A stretch of DNA of 64,000 bases, from the NCBI GenBank assembly GCA_027587225.1, contig JAPDDQ010000015.1, positions 82,954 to 146,953 of the forward strand, in the 5' to 3' direction. This DNA is from Solirubrobacter taibaiensis (GTDB taxonomy: Bacteria > Actinomycetota > Thermoleophilia > Solirubrobacterales > Solirubrobacteraceae). Below the pieces are notes generated by a model. It made no database searches and was not told the DNA's origin. It saw only the letters and a program-made list of their open reading frames with translations. Below are positions 49,973 through 59,122 of this stretch, in pieces (positions within the stretch are counted from its first letter, which is position 1; each line of letters begins with the position of its first letter). The translations under genes were made by a program, and so were the position numbers.

Positions 49973-51025
49973 ATGACCGACCCAAGAACGTTGCTGGAGC
50001 GCCACCGACCGCGTCTGGTCTATGACGCGCAGGAGCCGTACTTCGCGGACTCGGCGGCGGTCTGGACCGACTCCAAGACGAACGTCCTCCGGCGCGCGGA
50101 CGGGACCGTGGTGGCCAAGCCACCGAAGCTGAGCCTCGACTTCCTCGGCACGTATCAGGCCGAGAAGGGCGACGTGATCGGCGACACGACGCGCCACTAC
50201 GCGTCCAGCGCCGCGGCGCTGCACGCGCAGCCGCGCTACGCGAACCGCATGTACGGCCATGCGCGAAGGGACCGCAACGGTGATCTGTGGCTCCAGTATT
50301 GGTTCTTCTACTACTACAACGACTTCCAACTCGTCGCCAGCCTGCTCTCCGGCGGCAAGCACGAGGGCGACTGGGAGCTCGCGCAGTTCCGGCTCGACGC
50401 CAAAGAACGTCCGGTCGTCGCCGTCTACACGCAGCACAAAGAGGCCGAACGCCGCCCGTGGACGAAGGTCGCCAAGCACGGTGAGCGCCCCCTCGTGTAC
50501 GTCGCGCGCGGCTCGCACGCCAACTACTTCGGAGCAGGCTCGCACTGGACCGGCCACTGGTTCGACCGCGCCGACGGCAAGGGCCCCAAGATCGACCCCA
50601 CGCTCGAGGTCGTCAGCGCGGACGCCCCGAAGTGGCTGTTCTGGCCGGGGCACTGGGGCGACACGAAGGCCAAGGGGCCGCTCGACTCCAACAGCCCGAC
50701 CAGCCCCGGCGTGCGCCGCCACTGGAAGGACCCGCTCGAGCTGATCGAGAAAGCCACGCCGACCAAGAAGGCGCCCGCCCCGCCGCCGCCCAAGACGACC
50801 GTGGTCCACACGGCCGACACGCACGTCGTCACGTTCGAGGCTCCACCCGAGGCGACGGCGATCGTCGTCGCCACCCGCCCGCGCGGCTCCGACGTCCCGG
50901 CCACGACGACCGCCTTCGCCATCGACAAGGCGACGGGCGAGGTCGAAGTCCCCGCCCAGAGCGAAGACGACGAGGTCTGGACAAGTGTTGTCGTCCCAGG
51001 GCAGGCGCCTTCACAATCTGCCTAG
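49973..51025 (+). CDS. Vps62-like / DUF946-type protein
   Basis: 350 residues from ATG 49973. The central part has the pattern of plant/fungal Vps62-type and related bacterial proteins: DLWLQYWFFYYYNDF, GGKHEGDWELAQFRL, VAVYTQHKEAER, PLVYVARGSHANYFGAGSHWTGHWFD and WLFWPGHWGD. The C-terminal ~90 residues after a PAPPPPK linker look like an extra beta-rich domain. No signal peptide. The molecular function of this family is not known. Divergent from the PRC-barrel gene. Confidence 0.8.
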   Translation: MTDPRTLLERHRPRLVYDAQEPYFADSAAVWTDSKTNVLRRADGTVVAKPPKLSLDFLGTYQAEKGDVIGDTTRHYASSAAALHAQPRYANRMYGHARRDRNGDLWLQYWFFYYYNDFQLVASLLSGGKHEGDWELAQFRLDAKERPVVAVYTQHKEAERRPWTKVAKHGERPLVYVARGSHANYFGAGSHWTGHWFDRADGKGPKIDPTLEVVSADAPKWLFWPGHWGDTKAKGPLDSNSPTSPGVRRHWKDPLELIEKATPTKKAPAPPPPKTTVVHTADTHVVTFEAPPEATAIVVATRPRGSDVPATTTAFAIDKATGEVEVPAQSEDDEVWTSVVVPGQAPSQSA

Positions 51026-51048
51026 CCATCACCGAATAGACTGTGCAG

Positions 51049-51942
51049 ATGTTCGAGGAAGCGCAGCTGTACTCGCCCGTCACGCAGTCCGAGGACGGCA
51101 AGGTGACGGTCCACTTGGGTGTCGATCACCCCGGCATCCAGGACGCTGAGTACCGGGCGCGCCGCAACGCGATCGCCGCCTCGGCGCTGGCGTGGACGCC
51201 CGGCGCCGAACCGCTCCCGATCGCCTACACGGACGCCGAGAACGAGGTCTGGCGGCTCGTGTGCACCGAGCTCGCCGCCAAGCACGAGCGCTATGCCGTC
51301 AAGGAGTTCCTGGCCGCGAAGGACGCCGTCGGCCTGCCGACCGACCGGGTGCCGCAGCTCGCCGAGGTGACCGACCGCCTGACACCGCTCACCGGCTTCG
51401 TCTACCACCCGGCTCCGGGGCTCGTCGACCTGCGCACGTTCTACGGCTCACTCGCGCGCGGCATCTTCCTCAGCACGCAGTACGTGCGTCACCCCTCCCA
51501 GCCGCTGTACACGCCCGAGCCGGACATCATCCACGAGGTCATCGGCCACGGGAACATGCTCGGCTCGCCCCGCTTCGCCGCGCTCAAGCGCGCCGCGGGT
51601 GAGGCCACCGAACGCGTCCAGACCGACGCTGCGCTGCAGATGATCGCCGACGTCTTCTGGTTCACGCTGGAGTTCGGCGTGCTGTACGAGGACGGCGAGC
51701 TGCGCGCGTACGGCGCCGGCATCCTCTCCTCCTACGGCGAGATCGAGGAGTTCCGCGAGATGGAGATCCGCGCGCTCGACATCACGGCGATGGCAACGGT
51801 CGAGTACGACATCACGAGCTATCAGCCCGTGCTGTTCGGCGCCGCGTCGTTCGGCGAGCTGGAGGACGTCGTCGGTGGTTTCTTCACCACCGTCGACGAC
51901 GACACCCCGGCCCGCCACGGTCTCGAACCCACGGCGGTCTAG
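51049..51942 (+). CDS. phhA: Aromatic amino acid hydroxylase (phenylalanine 4-monooxygenase-like)
   Basis: About 297 residues from ATG 51049; GTG 51043 is in frame. The non-haem iron site is complete: HEVIGHGNML (two His) in EPDIIHEVIGHGNMLGSP and the Glu in FWFTLEFGVLYEDGELRAYG. ALAWTPGAEPLPIAYTDAENEVWRLV and the SSYGEIEEF region also fit. The enzyme hydroxylates phenylalanine using tetrahydropterin and oxygen. It lacks the N-terminal ACT domain, as usual in bacteria. Overlaps the end of the convergent PEP carboxylase gene by four bases. Confidence 0.93.
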   Translation: MFEEAQLYSPVTQSEDGKVTVHLGVDHPGIQDAEYRARRNAIAASALAWTPGAEPLPIAYTDAENEVWRLVCTELAAKHERYAVKEFLAAKDAVGLPTDRVPQLAEVTDRLTPLTGFVYHPAPGLVDLRTFYGSLARGIFLSTQYVRHPSQPLYTPEPDIIHEVIGHGNMLGSPRFAALKRAAGEATERVQTDAALQMIADVFWFTLEFGVLYEDGELRAYGAGILSSYGEIEEFREMEIRALDITAMATVEYDITSYQPVLFGAASFGELEDVVGGFFTTVDDDTPARHGLEPTAV

Positions 51943-54584
51943 CCGGTATTGCGCATGCCGGCCGCGATCCCCGTGATCGTGGCCAGCAACGGCGCGCGTG
52001 CCTCTTCGCGCCCCGCGCGCAGGCGCCGCAACAGCTCCACCTGCAGGTGCGACAAGGGGTCGATCCACGGATTGCGGTGCTCGAGCCGCGCCTGCAGCGC
52101 CGGCGTCTGGTCCAGCAGGCGCTGCTGATCGGTGATCATCAGCACGCGCTCGACGACGCTCTCGTGCTCGGCCTTCAGGTCGTCCCAGAAGCGCGACGCG
52201 ATGTCATCGTCCACGAGCGTCATGTAGCGCTCGGCGACACCCAGGTCGGTCTTGAACAGGGCCATCTCCAGCGTCCCGATCAGCCCGGTGAAGAACGGCC
52301 AGTCCCGCCACATCTCGCGCTGCATGTCGAGGTCGCCGGTGCTGAGCGACTCGCCCGCCCCGTACCAGGACGGCAGCAGCAGGCGGTTCTGCATCCACGC
52401 GAACACCCACGGGATCGCGCGCAACGCCTCGACGGCGCTCGTCCCTCTGCGCGACGGCGGCCGCGAGCCGATGTTCAGCTGCGAGAGCTCGGCGATCGGC
52501 GCGATCTCGTTGAAGAAGCGGATGAACTCCGGATCGTCATACACGAGCGCGCGGTAGCGCTGGCGCGAGACCAGCGAGAGCCGTTGCATCTCCTCGCGCC
52601 ATTCGGGCTTGATCGGCGGATTCGGCAGCGCGCTGGCCAGCAGGACGGCCGACACCGTCTGCTCCAGCGATCGCTGCGCGAGCTCCGCGTCCGCGTAGCG
52701 CGCCGCGATCGTCTCGCCCTGCTCGGTGATCCGGATCCGCCCTTCGACCGTCCCCTCCGGCTGGGCGCGGATCCCTCGGTACGTGCGGCCACCGCCGCGC
52801 GACGGCGAACCGCCGCGGCCGTGGAAGAGCTCGAGCTGCAGGTCGATCTCCTTGGCCTGCGCCGCCAGCTGCTCCTGCGCCTCGTAGAGCGCCCAGGTGG
52901 AGGCCACGTAGCCGGTGTCCTTGCCCGAGTCCGAGTAGCCGACCATCACGGTCTGGCGGTTGGCCTGCGTGCGCAGGTGCGTGAGATAGGGCTCGATCGC
53001 GTAGAGCTCGCCCATGGTCGCCGGCGCCTCTTCGAGCGCCTGACGGGTCTCGAACAGCGGCACCATCCGCAGTGACGTCGCCCGCGCGCGTTGCGCGAGC
53101 CAGTGCGCGGCGAGCACGTCCGACGGCTTCTCGGTCATCGAGATCACGAACGCCGGGACCGTCTGCGGCCCGTACGCCTCGGCACTCAAAGCGACCGTGT
53201 CCAGCGTGCGCAACAGCTCGCCCGCCTCACCGCCCGGGTCGTGCTCGATCCCGCGCCGGCCGGAGGCCAGCGCCTCGGTCAGCAGCGCGATCCGGCGCGA
53301 CTCGTTGTCAGCGTCGGCGAAGCCGGGCAGGACCGCGCCGGTCGCGGCGCGCACCACGTCCGCGCCCTGGCGGATGTCGACGCCGGCGAGATGGAAGCCG
53401 AACACGTCGACCTGCCACAGCAGCCGCCGGATCGCGCCGGTGGCGACGTGGCGGGAGTTGACGTGGCCGAGCACCAGCTCGAGGTCGCGGCGCAGCGCCT
53501 GCGCGTCCGCGTACCCGGGCTCGCGACCGCGCGGGGTGAGCGTGTTGCCGAGCCGGTGGTAGACGAAGCCGAGCTTCGTGCGCAGCGGCTCCCACTCGCG
53601 ATGCGGGCGGCGGAGCACAGCCGCGCTCGGCAGCTCCTCGGCGTCCTGGGCGAGCGAGTCCTCGAGCTCCTGGGACACCGGTACGCGCAGCGAGGAGTGG
53701 CTGAACTCCTGTGCGAGCTTGTCCACGCGCACCCGCAGCAGCCGCAGCGCGGTGCTCCGGTGCAGCGTGAGCGCGCTCGCGAGCGTGTCGGCCCCGACCT
53801 CGGGGTGGCCGTCCATGTCGCCGCCCGTCCAGGAGCCGTAGCTCAGGACCGGCTGCACGAGCCGGACGCCCAGCTCGTGCTCGATCTCGTCCAGCACGGA
53901 CGGGATGGCGTCGAAGAGCACGGCTTCGAAGAAGAAGAGGTTGCGGCGGACCTCGTCCTCGACCTTGGGCCGGATCCGGCGCAGCTCGTCCGTCTGCCAC
54001 CAGATCGTCAGCTCCTCGCGGAGCTCGCTCAACAGCTGGCGGCGCCGGCTGTGGCCGGTGCGTGGATCGTCGAGCTTGTCCAGCAGCAGCGCGACGTCCC
54101 ACTGATGGTCGAGCACGGAGCGCCGCGTGGCCTCGGTCGGGTGCGCGGTGAGCACGTGCTCGATCTGCAGCTGGGCCATCAGCGGGCTGATGTCGATCTG
54201 CCGGTCGCGCAGGATCTGCGCCGTCTCGGCGAGCGACTCGCGTTGAACCTCGCCGGTGCGGTCGTACTGGCGCCGGCGCCGGGCGCGCTCGCGCTCCTCG
54301 GCGATGTTCGCGAGCTGCAGCTCGAGTGAGCAGGCGCGGATGATCGGTTCCACGGATTCGTCCGGGACGCCGCGCAGGTAGGCGACGAGCCGGTCGGCCG
54401 CGCCCTCGTCACCCGCGCGCACGGCGGCGGCGGTCTTGAACAGCCACTGCAGGCGCGACGCGAACACGCGTCCGGCCTGCTCTTCGAGCACGCTGTTGAG
54501 GGCGTTCGAGAGGAGCGCCGTGTCCTGGGCAAGGCCATCCGTCGCCTGCGTGGGCGCAGGGCTGGGCACATCGAGCCGCGTCAT
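51939..54584 (-). CDS. ppc: Phosphoenolpyruvate carboxylase
   Basis: 881 residues from ATG 54584; the preceding 41 codons of this frame are not protein-like. Family motifs: catalytic His in HVLTAHPTEATRRSVL (about 145), GYSDSGKDTGYVAS, the Gly-rich loop FHGRGGSPSRGGG (about 590) and the C-terminal GIAAGMRNTG. The enzyme adds bicarbonate to PEP to form oxaloacetate, replenishing the TCA cycle. It follows cysN by 13 bases on the same strand and may be partly cotranscribed with the sulfate genes. Confidence 0.96.
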   Translation of the reverse strand: MTRLDVPSPAPTQATDGLAQDTALLSNALNSVLEEQAGRVFASRLQWLFKTAAAVRAGDEGAADRLVAYLRGVPDESVEPIIRACSLELQLANIAEERERARRRRQYDRTGEVQRESLAETAQILRDRQIDISPLMAQLQIEHVLTAHPTEATRRSVLDHQWDVALLLDKLDDPRTGHSRRRQLLSELREELTIWWQTDELRRIRPKVEDEVRRNLFFFEAVLFDAIPSVLDEIEHELGVRLVQPVLSYGSWTGGDMDGHPEVGADTLASALTLHRSTALRLLRVRVDKLAQEFSHSSLRVPVSQELEDSLAQDAEELPSAAVLRRPHREWEPLRTKLGFVYHRLGNTLTPRGREPGYADAQALRRDLELVLGHVNSRHVATGAIRRLLWQVDVFGFHLAGVDIRQGADVVRAATGAVLPGFADADNESRRIALLTEALASGRRGIEHDPGGEAGELLRTLDTVALSAEAYGPQTVPAFVISMTEKPSDVLAAHWLAQRARATSLRMVPLFETRQALEEAPATMGELYAIEPYLTHLRTQANRQTVMVGYSDSGKDTGYVASTWALYEAQEQLAAQAKEIDLQLELFHGRGGSPSRGGGRTYRGIRAQPEGTVEGRIRITEQGETIAARYADAELAQRSLEQTVSAVLLASALPNPPIKPEWREEMQRLSLVSRQRYRALVYDDPEFIRFFNEIAPIAELSQLNIGSRPPSRRGTSAVEALRAIPWVFAWMQNRLLLPSWYGAGESLSTGDLDMQREMWRDWPFFTGLIGTLEMALFKTDLGVAERYMTLVDDDIASRFWDDLKAEHESVVERVLMITDQQRLLDQTPALQARLEHRNPWIDPLSHLQVELLRRLRAGREEARAPLLATITGIAAGMRNTG

Positions 54585-54597
54585 GTGCTCAGGAAGG

Positions 54598-55809
54598 CTA
54601 CGAGACCATGCCCGCGGCGACGGTGTCGAGAGTCGACTCGTCGACGAGGATGAAGGCGCCGGTGGCGTGACAGCGGGCGTACGAGTCAGCCGCGATCTCA
54701 CCGCCAAGGCGAATCTTGACGTGAGCGATGTCGTTCAGGCGCAGTTCGTCGGCACTCGGCCACTCGAGCGACTCGAAGTCGATCCGGCCGTCGACGCTGT
54801 CGAGCTTGGCCGGGACCGACCGCGTGCCGTGCTTGAGATGGAAGCGGTCGCCGGGACGGGCCGGACGGTCGCCGAGCCAGCAGACGGTCGCCGTGAGCTC
54901 ACGCACCGGCACCGGCGCGTCGTCGGCGGCGGCGATCAGCTCGCCGCGCGCGAGGTCGACCTCGTCTTCCAGACGCACCGACACACTCAGCGGTGCGTCG
55001 ATGACGTCGGCGGGACCGTCGGCGTCGCGCACCTCGGCGATGCGGGAACGTGCCCCTGATGGCAGCACGATCACCTCGTCACCGGCCTTCAGCGCACCGG
55101 CGGCAAGCCGGCCGGCGGCCCAGCGGGTCCCGCCCTCGCCCCGCAGCACGAGCTGGATCGGCAACCGCGCGCCGTGGACGGCCGGCGGCTCCACCGGCAC
55201 GGTCTCCAGGCGCTCGAGCAGCGGCAGACCCTCGTACCAGGGCATGTTCGCCGACGGCTCGACGACGTTGTCGCCCTTGAGCGCGCTGATCGGGATGAAG
55301 TCGGTCTCGCGCAGGCCGATCGCGGCGCCGAGCTCGATCACGTCGCGCACGATCTCGTCGAAGCGCCCCTCGTCGTAGTCGACGAGGTCCATCTTGTTGA
55401 CGGCGACGATCACGTGCTCGACCTCGAGCAGCGCGGCGATCGCGGCGTGCCGGCGGCTCTGCTCGGTCAGCCCGGCGCGGGCGTCGACCAGCAGCAGCGC
55501 CAAGTCGGCGGTGGATGCGCCCGTGACCATGTTGCGCGTGTACTGCGCGTGGCCGGGGCAGTCGGCGAGGATGAACCGCCGCCGCGGCGTCGCGAACGAG
55601 CGGTAGGCGACGTCGATCGTGATGCCCTGCTCGCGCTCGGCCCGCAGGCCGTCGGTGAGCAGCGCGAGGTCCAGCCCGTCGACCGAGCGCTCCTCCACGT
55701 GGGCGAGCTGATCGGCGAGGACGGCCTTGGAGTCGTACAGAAGCCGGCCGATGAGCGTCGACTTGCCGTCGTCGACGCTGCCGGCCGTGGCCAGCCGCAA
55801 CAGATCCAT
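54598..55809 (-). CDS. cysN: Sulfate adenylyltransferase large subunit (GTPase)
   Basis: 403 residues. EF-Tu-like GTPase: G1 ATAGSVDDGKSTLIGRLLYD, G3 LADCPGHAQYTRNM, G4 VAVNKMDLVDYD, followed by two beta-barrel domains. With CysD it makes adenosine 5'-phosphosulfate (APS) from ATP and sulfate, GTP hydrolysis driving the reaction. There is no fused APS kinase (CysC). This agrees with the APS-type reductase encoded upstream. Starts two bases after the cysD stop. Confidence 0.95.
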   Translation of the reverse strand: MDLLRLATAGSVDDGKSTLIGRLLYDSKAVLADQLAHVEERSVDGLDLALLTDGLRAEREQGITIDVAYRSFATPRRRFILADCPGHAQYTRNMVTGASTADLALLLVDARAGLTEQSRRHAAIAALLEVEHVIVAVNKMDLVDYDEGRFDEIVRDVIELGAAIGLRETDFIPISALKGDNVVEPSANMPWYEGLPLLERLETVPVEPPAVHGARLPIQLVLRGEGGTRWAAGRLAAGALKAGDEVIVLPSGARSRIAEVRDADGPADVIDAPLSVSVRLEDEVDLARGELIAAADDAPVPVRELTATVCWLGDRPARPGDRFHLKHGTRSVPAKLDSVDGRIDFESLEWPSADELRLNDIAHVKIRLGGEIAADSYARCHATGAFILVDESTLDTVAAGMVS

Positions 55810-55811
55810 GG

Positions 55812-56729
55812 CTAGAAGTACCCCTCGCGCTTGCGATCTTCCATCGCGGCCTCGGTGGCGCGATCGTCAGCGCGCGTCTCGCCGCGCTCGGTGATGTTCG
55901 TGGCCGCGATCTCCACCACCACGTCGGGCAGCGTGTTCGCCGTCGAGCGGACGGCGCCCGTGCAGCTCATGTCGCCCACCGTGCGGTAGCGGACCGAGGT
56001 CGTGAACGGCGCCTCGCCGTCCATCAGCGTGATGAACGGGCTGGTCGCGTAGAGCATCCCGTCGCGCTCGAAGACCTCGCGCTCGTGCGCCATGTAGATC
56101 GACGGCAGCTCGAGCTCCTCGGAGGCGATGTACTGCCACACGTCGAGCTCGGTCCAGTTGGAGATCGGGAACGCGCGGATGTTCTCGCCGGGGCGGACGC
56201 GCGCGTTGTACAGGTCCCACAGCTCCGGGCGCTGGCGGCGCGGGTCCCACTGGCCGAAGTCGTCGCGGATGGACAGCACGCGCTCCTTGGCGCGGGAGCG
56301 CTCCTCGTCGCGGCGGGCGCCGCCGAAGCAGGCGTCGAGCCGGTGCTCGGCGATCGCATCCAGCAGCGTCACCGTCTGCAGGCGGTTGCGGGAGGCGCGC
56401 GGGCCGGTCTCCTCGCGCACGCGGCCCTTGTCGATCGACTCCTGCACGGAGCCGACGAGGAGCGTCAGGTCCAGTTCCGCCACCAATCGGTCGCGGAACT
56501 CGATGACCTCGGGGAAGTTGTGACCCGTGTCCACGTGCAGCAGCGGGAACGGGATCTTGCCCGGCGCGAACGCCTTCTGCGCGAGCCGGACGAGCACGAT
56601 CGAGTCCTTGCCGCCGCTGAACAGCAGCGCGGGGCGCTCACGCTCGGCCGCGACCTCGCGGATGACGTGGATGGCCTCGGCCTCGAGGGCTCGCAGGTGC
56701 GACAGCGCGGGGGTGGAGATGGCGGTCAT
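55812..56729 (-). CDS. cysD: Sulfate adenylyltransferase small subunit
   Basis: 305 residues from ATG 56729, overlapping the cysH stop by four bases. PP-loop motif PALLFSGGKDSIVLVRLA, then PLLHVDTGHNFPEVIEFRD, and FPISNWTELDVWQYI, as in all CysD proteins. It forms the ATP sulfurylase with CysN. The GREGYF-like end (DRKREGYF) is typical. Confidence 0.96.
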   Translation of the reverse strand: MTAISTPALSHLRALEAEAIHVIREVAAERERPALLFSGGKDSIVLVRLAQKAFAPGKIPFPLLHVDTGHNFPEVIEFRDRLVAELDLTLLVGSVQESIDKGRVREETGPRASRNRLQTVTLLDAIAEHRLDACFGGARRDEERSRAKERVLSIRDDFGQWDPRRQRPELWDLYNARVRPGENIRAFPISNWTELDVWQYIASEELELPSIYMAHEREVFERDGMLYATSPFITLMDGEAPFTTSVRYRTVGDMSCTGAVRSTANTLPDVVVEIAATNITERGETRADDRATEAAMEDRKREGYF

Positions 56730-57316
56730 ACGTGCAACCCACATTCCGTCTTGGAGAGTCCGGCCCAGCGGCCCTCACGGCCGGATCCTGGGTTGGTGCA
56801 AGGCGCACAGCCGATCGACGCGAAGCCCTGGTCGTGCAGCGGGTGGTATGGGAGGTCGCGTTCGAAGATGCGATTCCACAGGTCCTTCTCGGTCCACTCG
56901 ACGAGCGGGTTGTACTTCCAGATACCCCGGTTGTCGTCGAACTCAACGGTCTGCGCATTTGCACGCGTCGGCGACTGCTCGCGCCGGATGCCCGTGATCC
57001 ACGCGTCCGCGCCGGCGATCGCCCGCTCGAGCGCGGCCACCTTGCGCTCGCCGCAGCAGTGTTCCGGCCCGGTCCAGGCGCCGCGCGCGTCCTCGATCTG
57101 CACGTCGATCCCGAAGCGCTCCTCGAACGCCCGCCAGGTGGCGAGCGTCTCGGGGAACAGGACGCCGGTGTCGATCGTGACGATGCGGGCGTCGGGCGCG
57201 AGCTTGACGAGCTCGTCGATGAGGACCGACTCCTCCTTCTGGAAGGAGCAGAGCATCACCAGGCGGTCGCCGTGGCGCTCCACGGCCTCAGCCAGCACCT
57301 CGGCGACGGAGCTCAT
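56726..57316 (-). CDS. cysH: APS reductase, iron-sulfur type
   Basis: 196 residues from ATG 57316. PP-loop-like FQKEESVLIDELVKL, the double-Cys motifs of the [4Fe-4S] APS reductases, CCGERKV and GCAPCTNPGSGREGRW, and the catalytic Cys in TECGLH at the end. It reduces APS to sulfite with thioredoxin. The cluster motifs show that it uses APS rather than PAPS. Coupled to the micro-ORF and to cysD by four-base overlaps. Confidence 0.95.
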   Translation of the reverse strand: MSSVAEVLAEAVERHGDRLVMLCSFQKEESVLIDELVKLAPDARIVTIDTGVLFPETLATWRAFEERFGIDVQIEDARGAWTGPEHCCGERKVAALERAIAGADAWITGIRREQSPTRANAQTVEFDDNRGIWKYNPLVEWTEKDLWNRIFERDLPYHPLHDQGFASIGCAPCTNPGSGREGRWAGLSKTECGLHV

Positions 57317-57390
57317 GGGCGAACCAACCGGGCAGCCGCTGGCGCGGCGCCATCGGGGGTCGCTTCAAGAATCGCTTCGCGGATTCTCAT
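57313..57390 (-). CDS. 25-residue micro-ORF between sulfite reductase and APS reductase genes
   Basis: ATG at 57390 overlaps the sulfite reductase stop (ATGA, 57390-57387), and its TGA overlaps the cysH ATG (ATGA, 57316-57313). It therefore fills the gap exactly. The peptide is MRIREAILEATPDGAAPAAA followed by RLVRP; no family is recognised. It may be a real microprotein or a translational bridge carrying ribosomes from one gene to the next. I recall small ORFs at this place in Streptomyces clusters, but could not check this. Confidence 0.5.
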   Translation of the reverse strand: MRIREAILEATPDGAAPAAARLVRP

Positions 57391-58973
57391 GCGACCGGTT
57401 CTTCGACCGGGGTGAGCTCCTGCGTCCACCACTCGGGTTCGGTCCGGCCCGCGAAGTCGCGGAACGTCTCGCCCTCGGCGTGGTGCGTCTCGTAGAGGGT
57501 GAAGATCCGCAGCAGCGTGTCGTTGAGCTCCCAGTTCGGGACCTTCTTGACCACGACCGTGCCGAACTGCGGGTTCTCGCCCAGCCGGCCACCGATGCGG
57601 ATGTCCATCGCCTCGATGAACTCGCCCTCGAACTTCTTGAGCACGCCCTCGATGCCGACGTCGGCGATCTGGTGCTGCGCGCAGCTCGACGAGCAGCCCG
57701 CGAAGTGCAGGCGGAAGTCCTCGCCGTGGCCGTTCGGGCGCACGTGCTCGTCCAGGAACTTGGAGATCTCGACCGCGCGGCTCTTGGTGTGCACCTTGGC
57801 CAGGCCGCAGAACTCCTTGCCCGTGCAGGTCTGCAGGCCGCGCTGGAAGAGCGTCGGCGTGGGGGTGAGGTCCTGGACCAGCGGCTCTTGGAGGAGCGCG
57901 TCCACGTTCTCAGCGGGAATCCACGGCAGCAGGACGTTCTGCTGGTGCGTGAGCCGCAGCGCGTCGTCCTCGTTGGCGCCGTGCTTGCGGGCGAGGTCGG
58001 CGAGACCTTGCAGCTGGCTGGCGCGCAGCCGGCCGACCGGGACGACCATGCCGACCGTGCGGTAGGCGTCGTCGGCCTGGGGGAGGACGCCGATGTGGTC
58101 CTCGCCGGACAGGCCCGGGGCCTTCTGCACACCGCGGCGCAGCGGACGCCCGACGCGCGTCTCGAGCTCCTCGCGCAGGGCTTCAGGGCCGACGCGGTCG
58201 ACGAGGAACTTCAGGCGCGCCTTGCCGCGCGCCTTCCGGTTCTCCTCGGCGTCGCGGAAGATGCCGGTCATCGCGGCGATGACCTCCGGGGTCTCCTCGG
58301 GCGTGAGGAAGACGTCCATCCAGCGCGCGAAGCGCGGCTGGGTGGAGAGGCCGCCGCCGACGCGCAGGTTGAAGCCGCGCGTGCCGTCCTCGGCGATGAC
58401 GCCGGAGAGCGCGATGTCGTTGATCAGGCCGCGGGCGCAGTCCTCGGAGCAGCCCGTGACGGAGACCTTGTACTTGCGCGGCAGGTTCGAGTAGAGCTTG
58501 TTGTCGAGGAAGTAGTCGTGGATCGCCTCGGAGGTGGCGTAGCCGTCGACGACCTCATCGTGCGCGAGGCCGGCCAGCGTGCAGCCGACGACGTTGCGGG
58601 TGATGTCACCGCAGGCGCCGGAGGTCGTCATGCCGCAGCGGTCGAGGCGGTCGAAGATCTCGATGATGTTCTCGAGCCGGATCCAGTGGATCTGGAAGCA
58701 CTGGCGCGTCGTGCAGTCGATGACGCCGCGGCCGAACTCCTCGGCGATGCCGGCCATCGTCTCCACCTGGGCCAGCGTCAGCTTCCCCTGGATGACCTTG
58801 ACGCGCATCATGAAATGCCCGTCGCCGGTGTTGTGCGCGTACAGCCCGTACCACTTGAGCAGTCCGACGTGATCGGGACTCAGGGTCTCCCACCCCTCGC
58901 GCGCGGCGCGGAGCAGTTCGGGAAGGACGTCTAGGCCGTCGGTTTCGGCCTTAATGCGTTCGATCTTGCTCAT
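57387..58973 (-). CDS. sir: Ferredoxin-dependent sulfite (or nitrite) reductase
   Basis: 528 residues. Two related halves, each with a ferredoxin-like domain; the sirohaem-[4Fe-4S] ligands are in TCTGKEFCGLAKVHTK (C-x5-C) and FAGCSSSCAQHQIADVG (C-x3-C). The substrate-side Arg and Lys regions (IDCTTRQCFQIHWIRLENI, GACGDITRNVVGC) are conserved. Its place in front of cysH-cysD-cysN identifies it as the assimilatory sulfite reductase. It probably has the promoter of the operon in the 149-base gap (58974-59122), which is AT-rich near 59030-59045. Confidence 0.95.
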   Translation of the reverse strand: MSKIERIKAETDGLDVLPELLRAAREGWETLSPDHVGLLKWYGLYAHNTGDGHFMMRVKVIQGKLTLAQVETMAGIAEEFGRGVIDCTTRQCFQIHWIRLENIIEIFDRLDRCGMTTSGACGDITRNVVGCTLAGLAHDEVVDGYATSEAIHDYFLDNKLYSNLPRKYKVSVTGCSEDCARGLINDIALSGVIAEDGTRGFNLRVGGGLSTQPRFARWMDVFLTPEETPEVIAAMTGIFRDAEENRKARGKARLKFLVDRVGPEALREELETRVGRPLRRGVQKAPGLSGEDHIGVLPQADDAYRTVGMVVPVGRLRASQLQGLADLARKHGANEDDALRLTHQQNVLLPWIPAENVDALLQEPLVQDLTPTPTLFQRGLQTCTGKEFCGLAKVHTKSRAVEISKFLDEHVRPNGHGEDFRLHFAGCSSSCAQHQIADVGIEGVLKKFEGEFIEAMDIRIGGRLGENPQFGTVVVKKVPNWELNDTLLRIFTLYETHHAEGETFRDFAGRTEPEWWTQELTPVEEPVA

Positions 58974-59122
58974 GGGGTCCCTCGAAGGTACCCGCCGAAC
59001 GATCGAATCACAAGGTTCTGGATCAGGATTCAGTTAATAACAAATCCGACCGTCTTTGTGGAGTTTACACATGGCGCGGCGTAGCGCGAGTTTGTGACGT
59101 TCCGCATCTGTAGGGTCGCGCC

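Noticed and set aside
48290..50824. 844-codon minus-strand frame extending the PRC-barrel protein
   Set aside because: Residues before ATG 49915 are antisense to the Vps62-like gene and have shadow composition.
56085..58934. 949-codon plus-strand open frame across the sulfate operon
   Set aside because: It lies antisense to cysD, cysH and sir, all with complete catalytic motifs, and has shadow-type composition.
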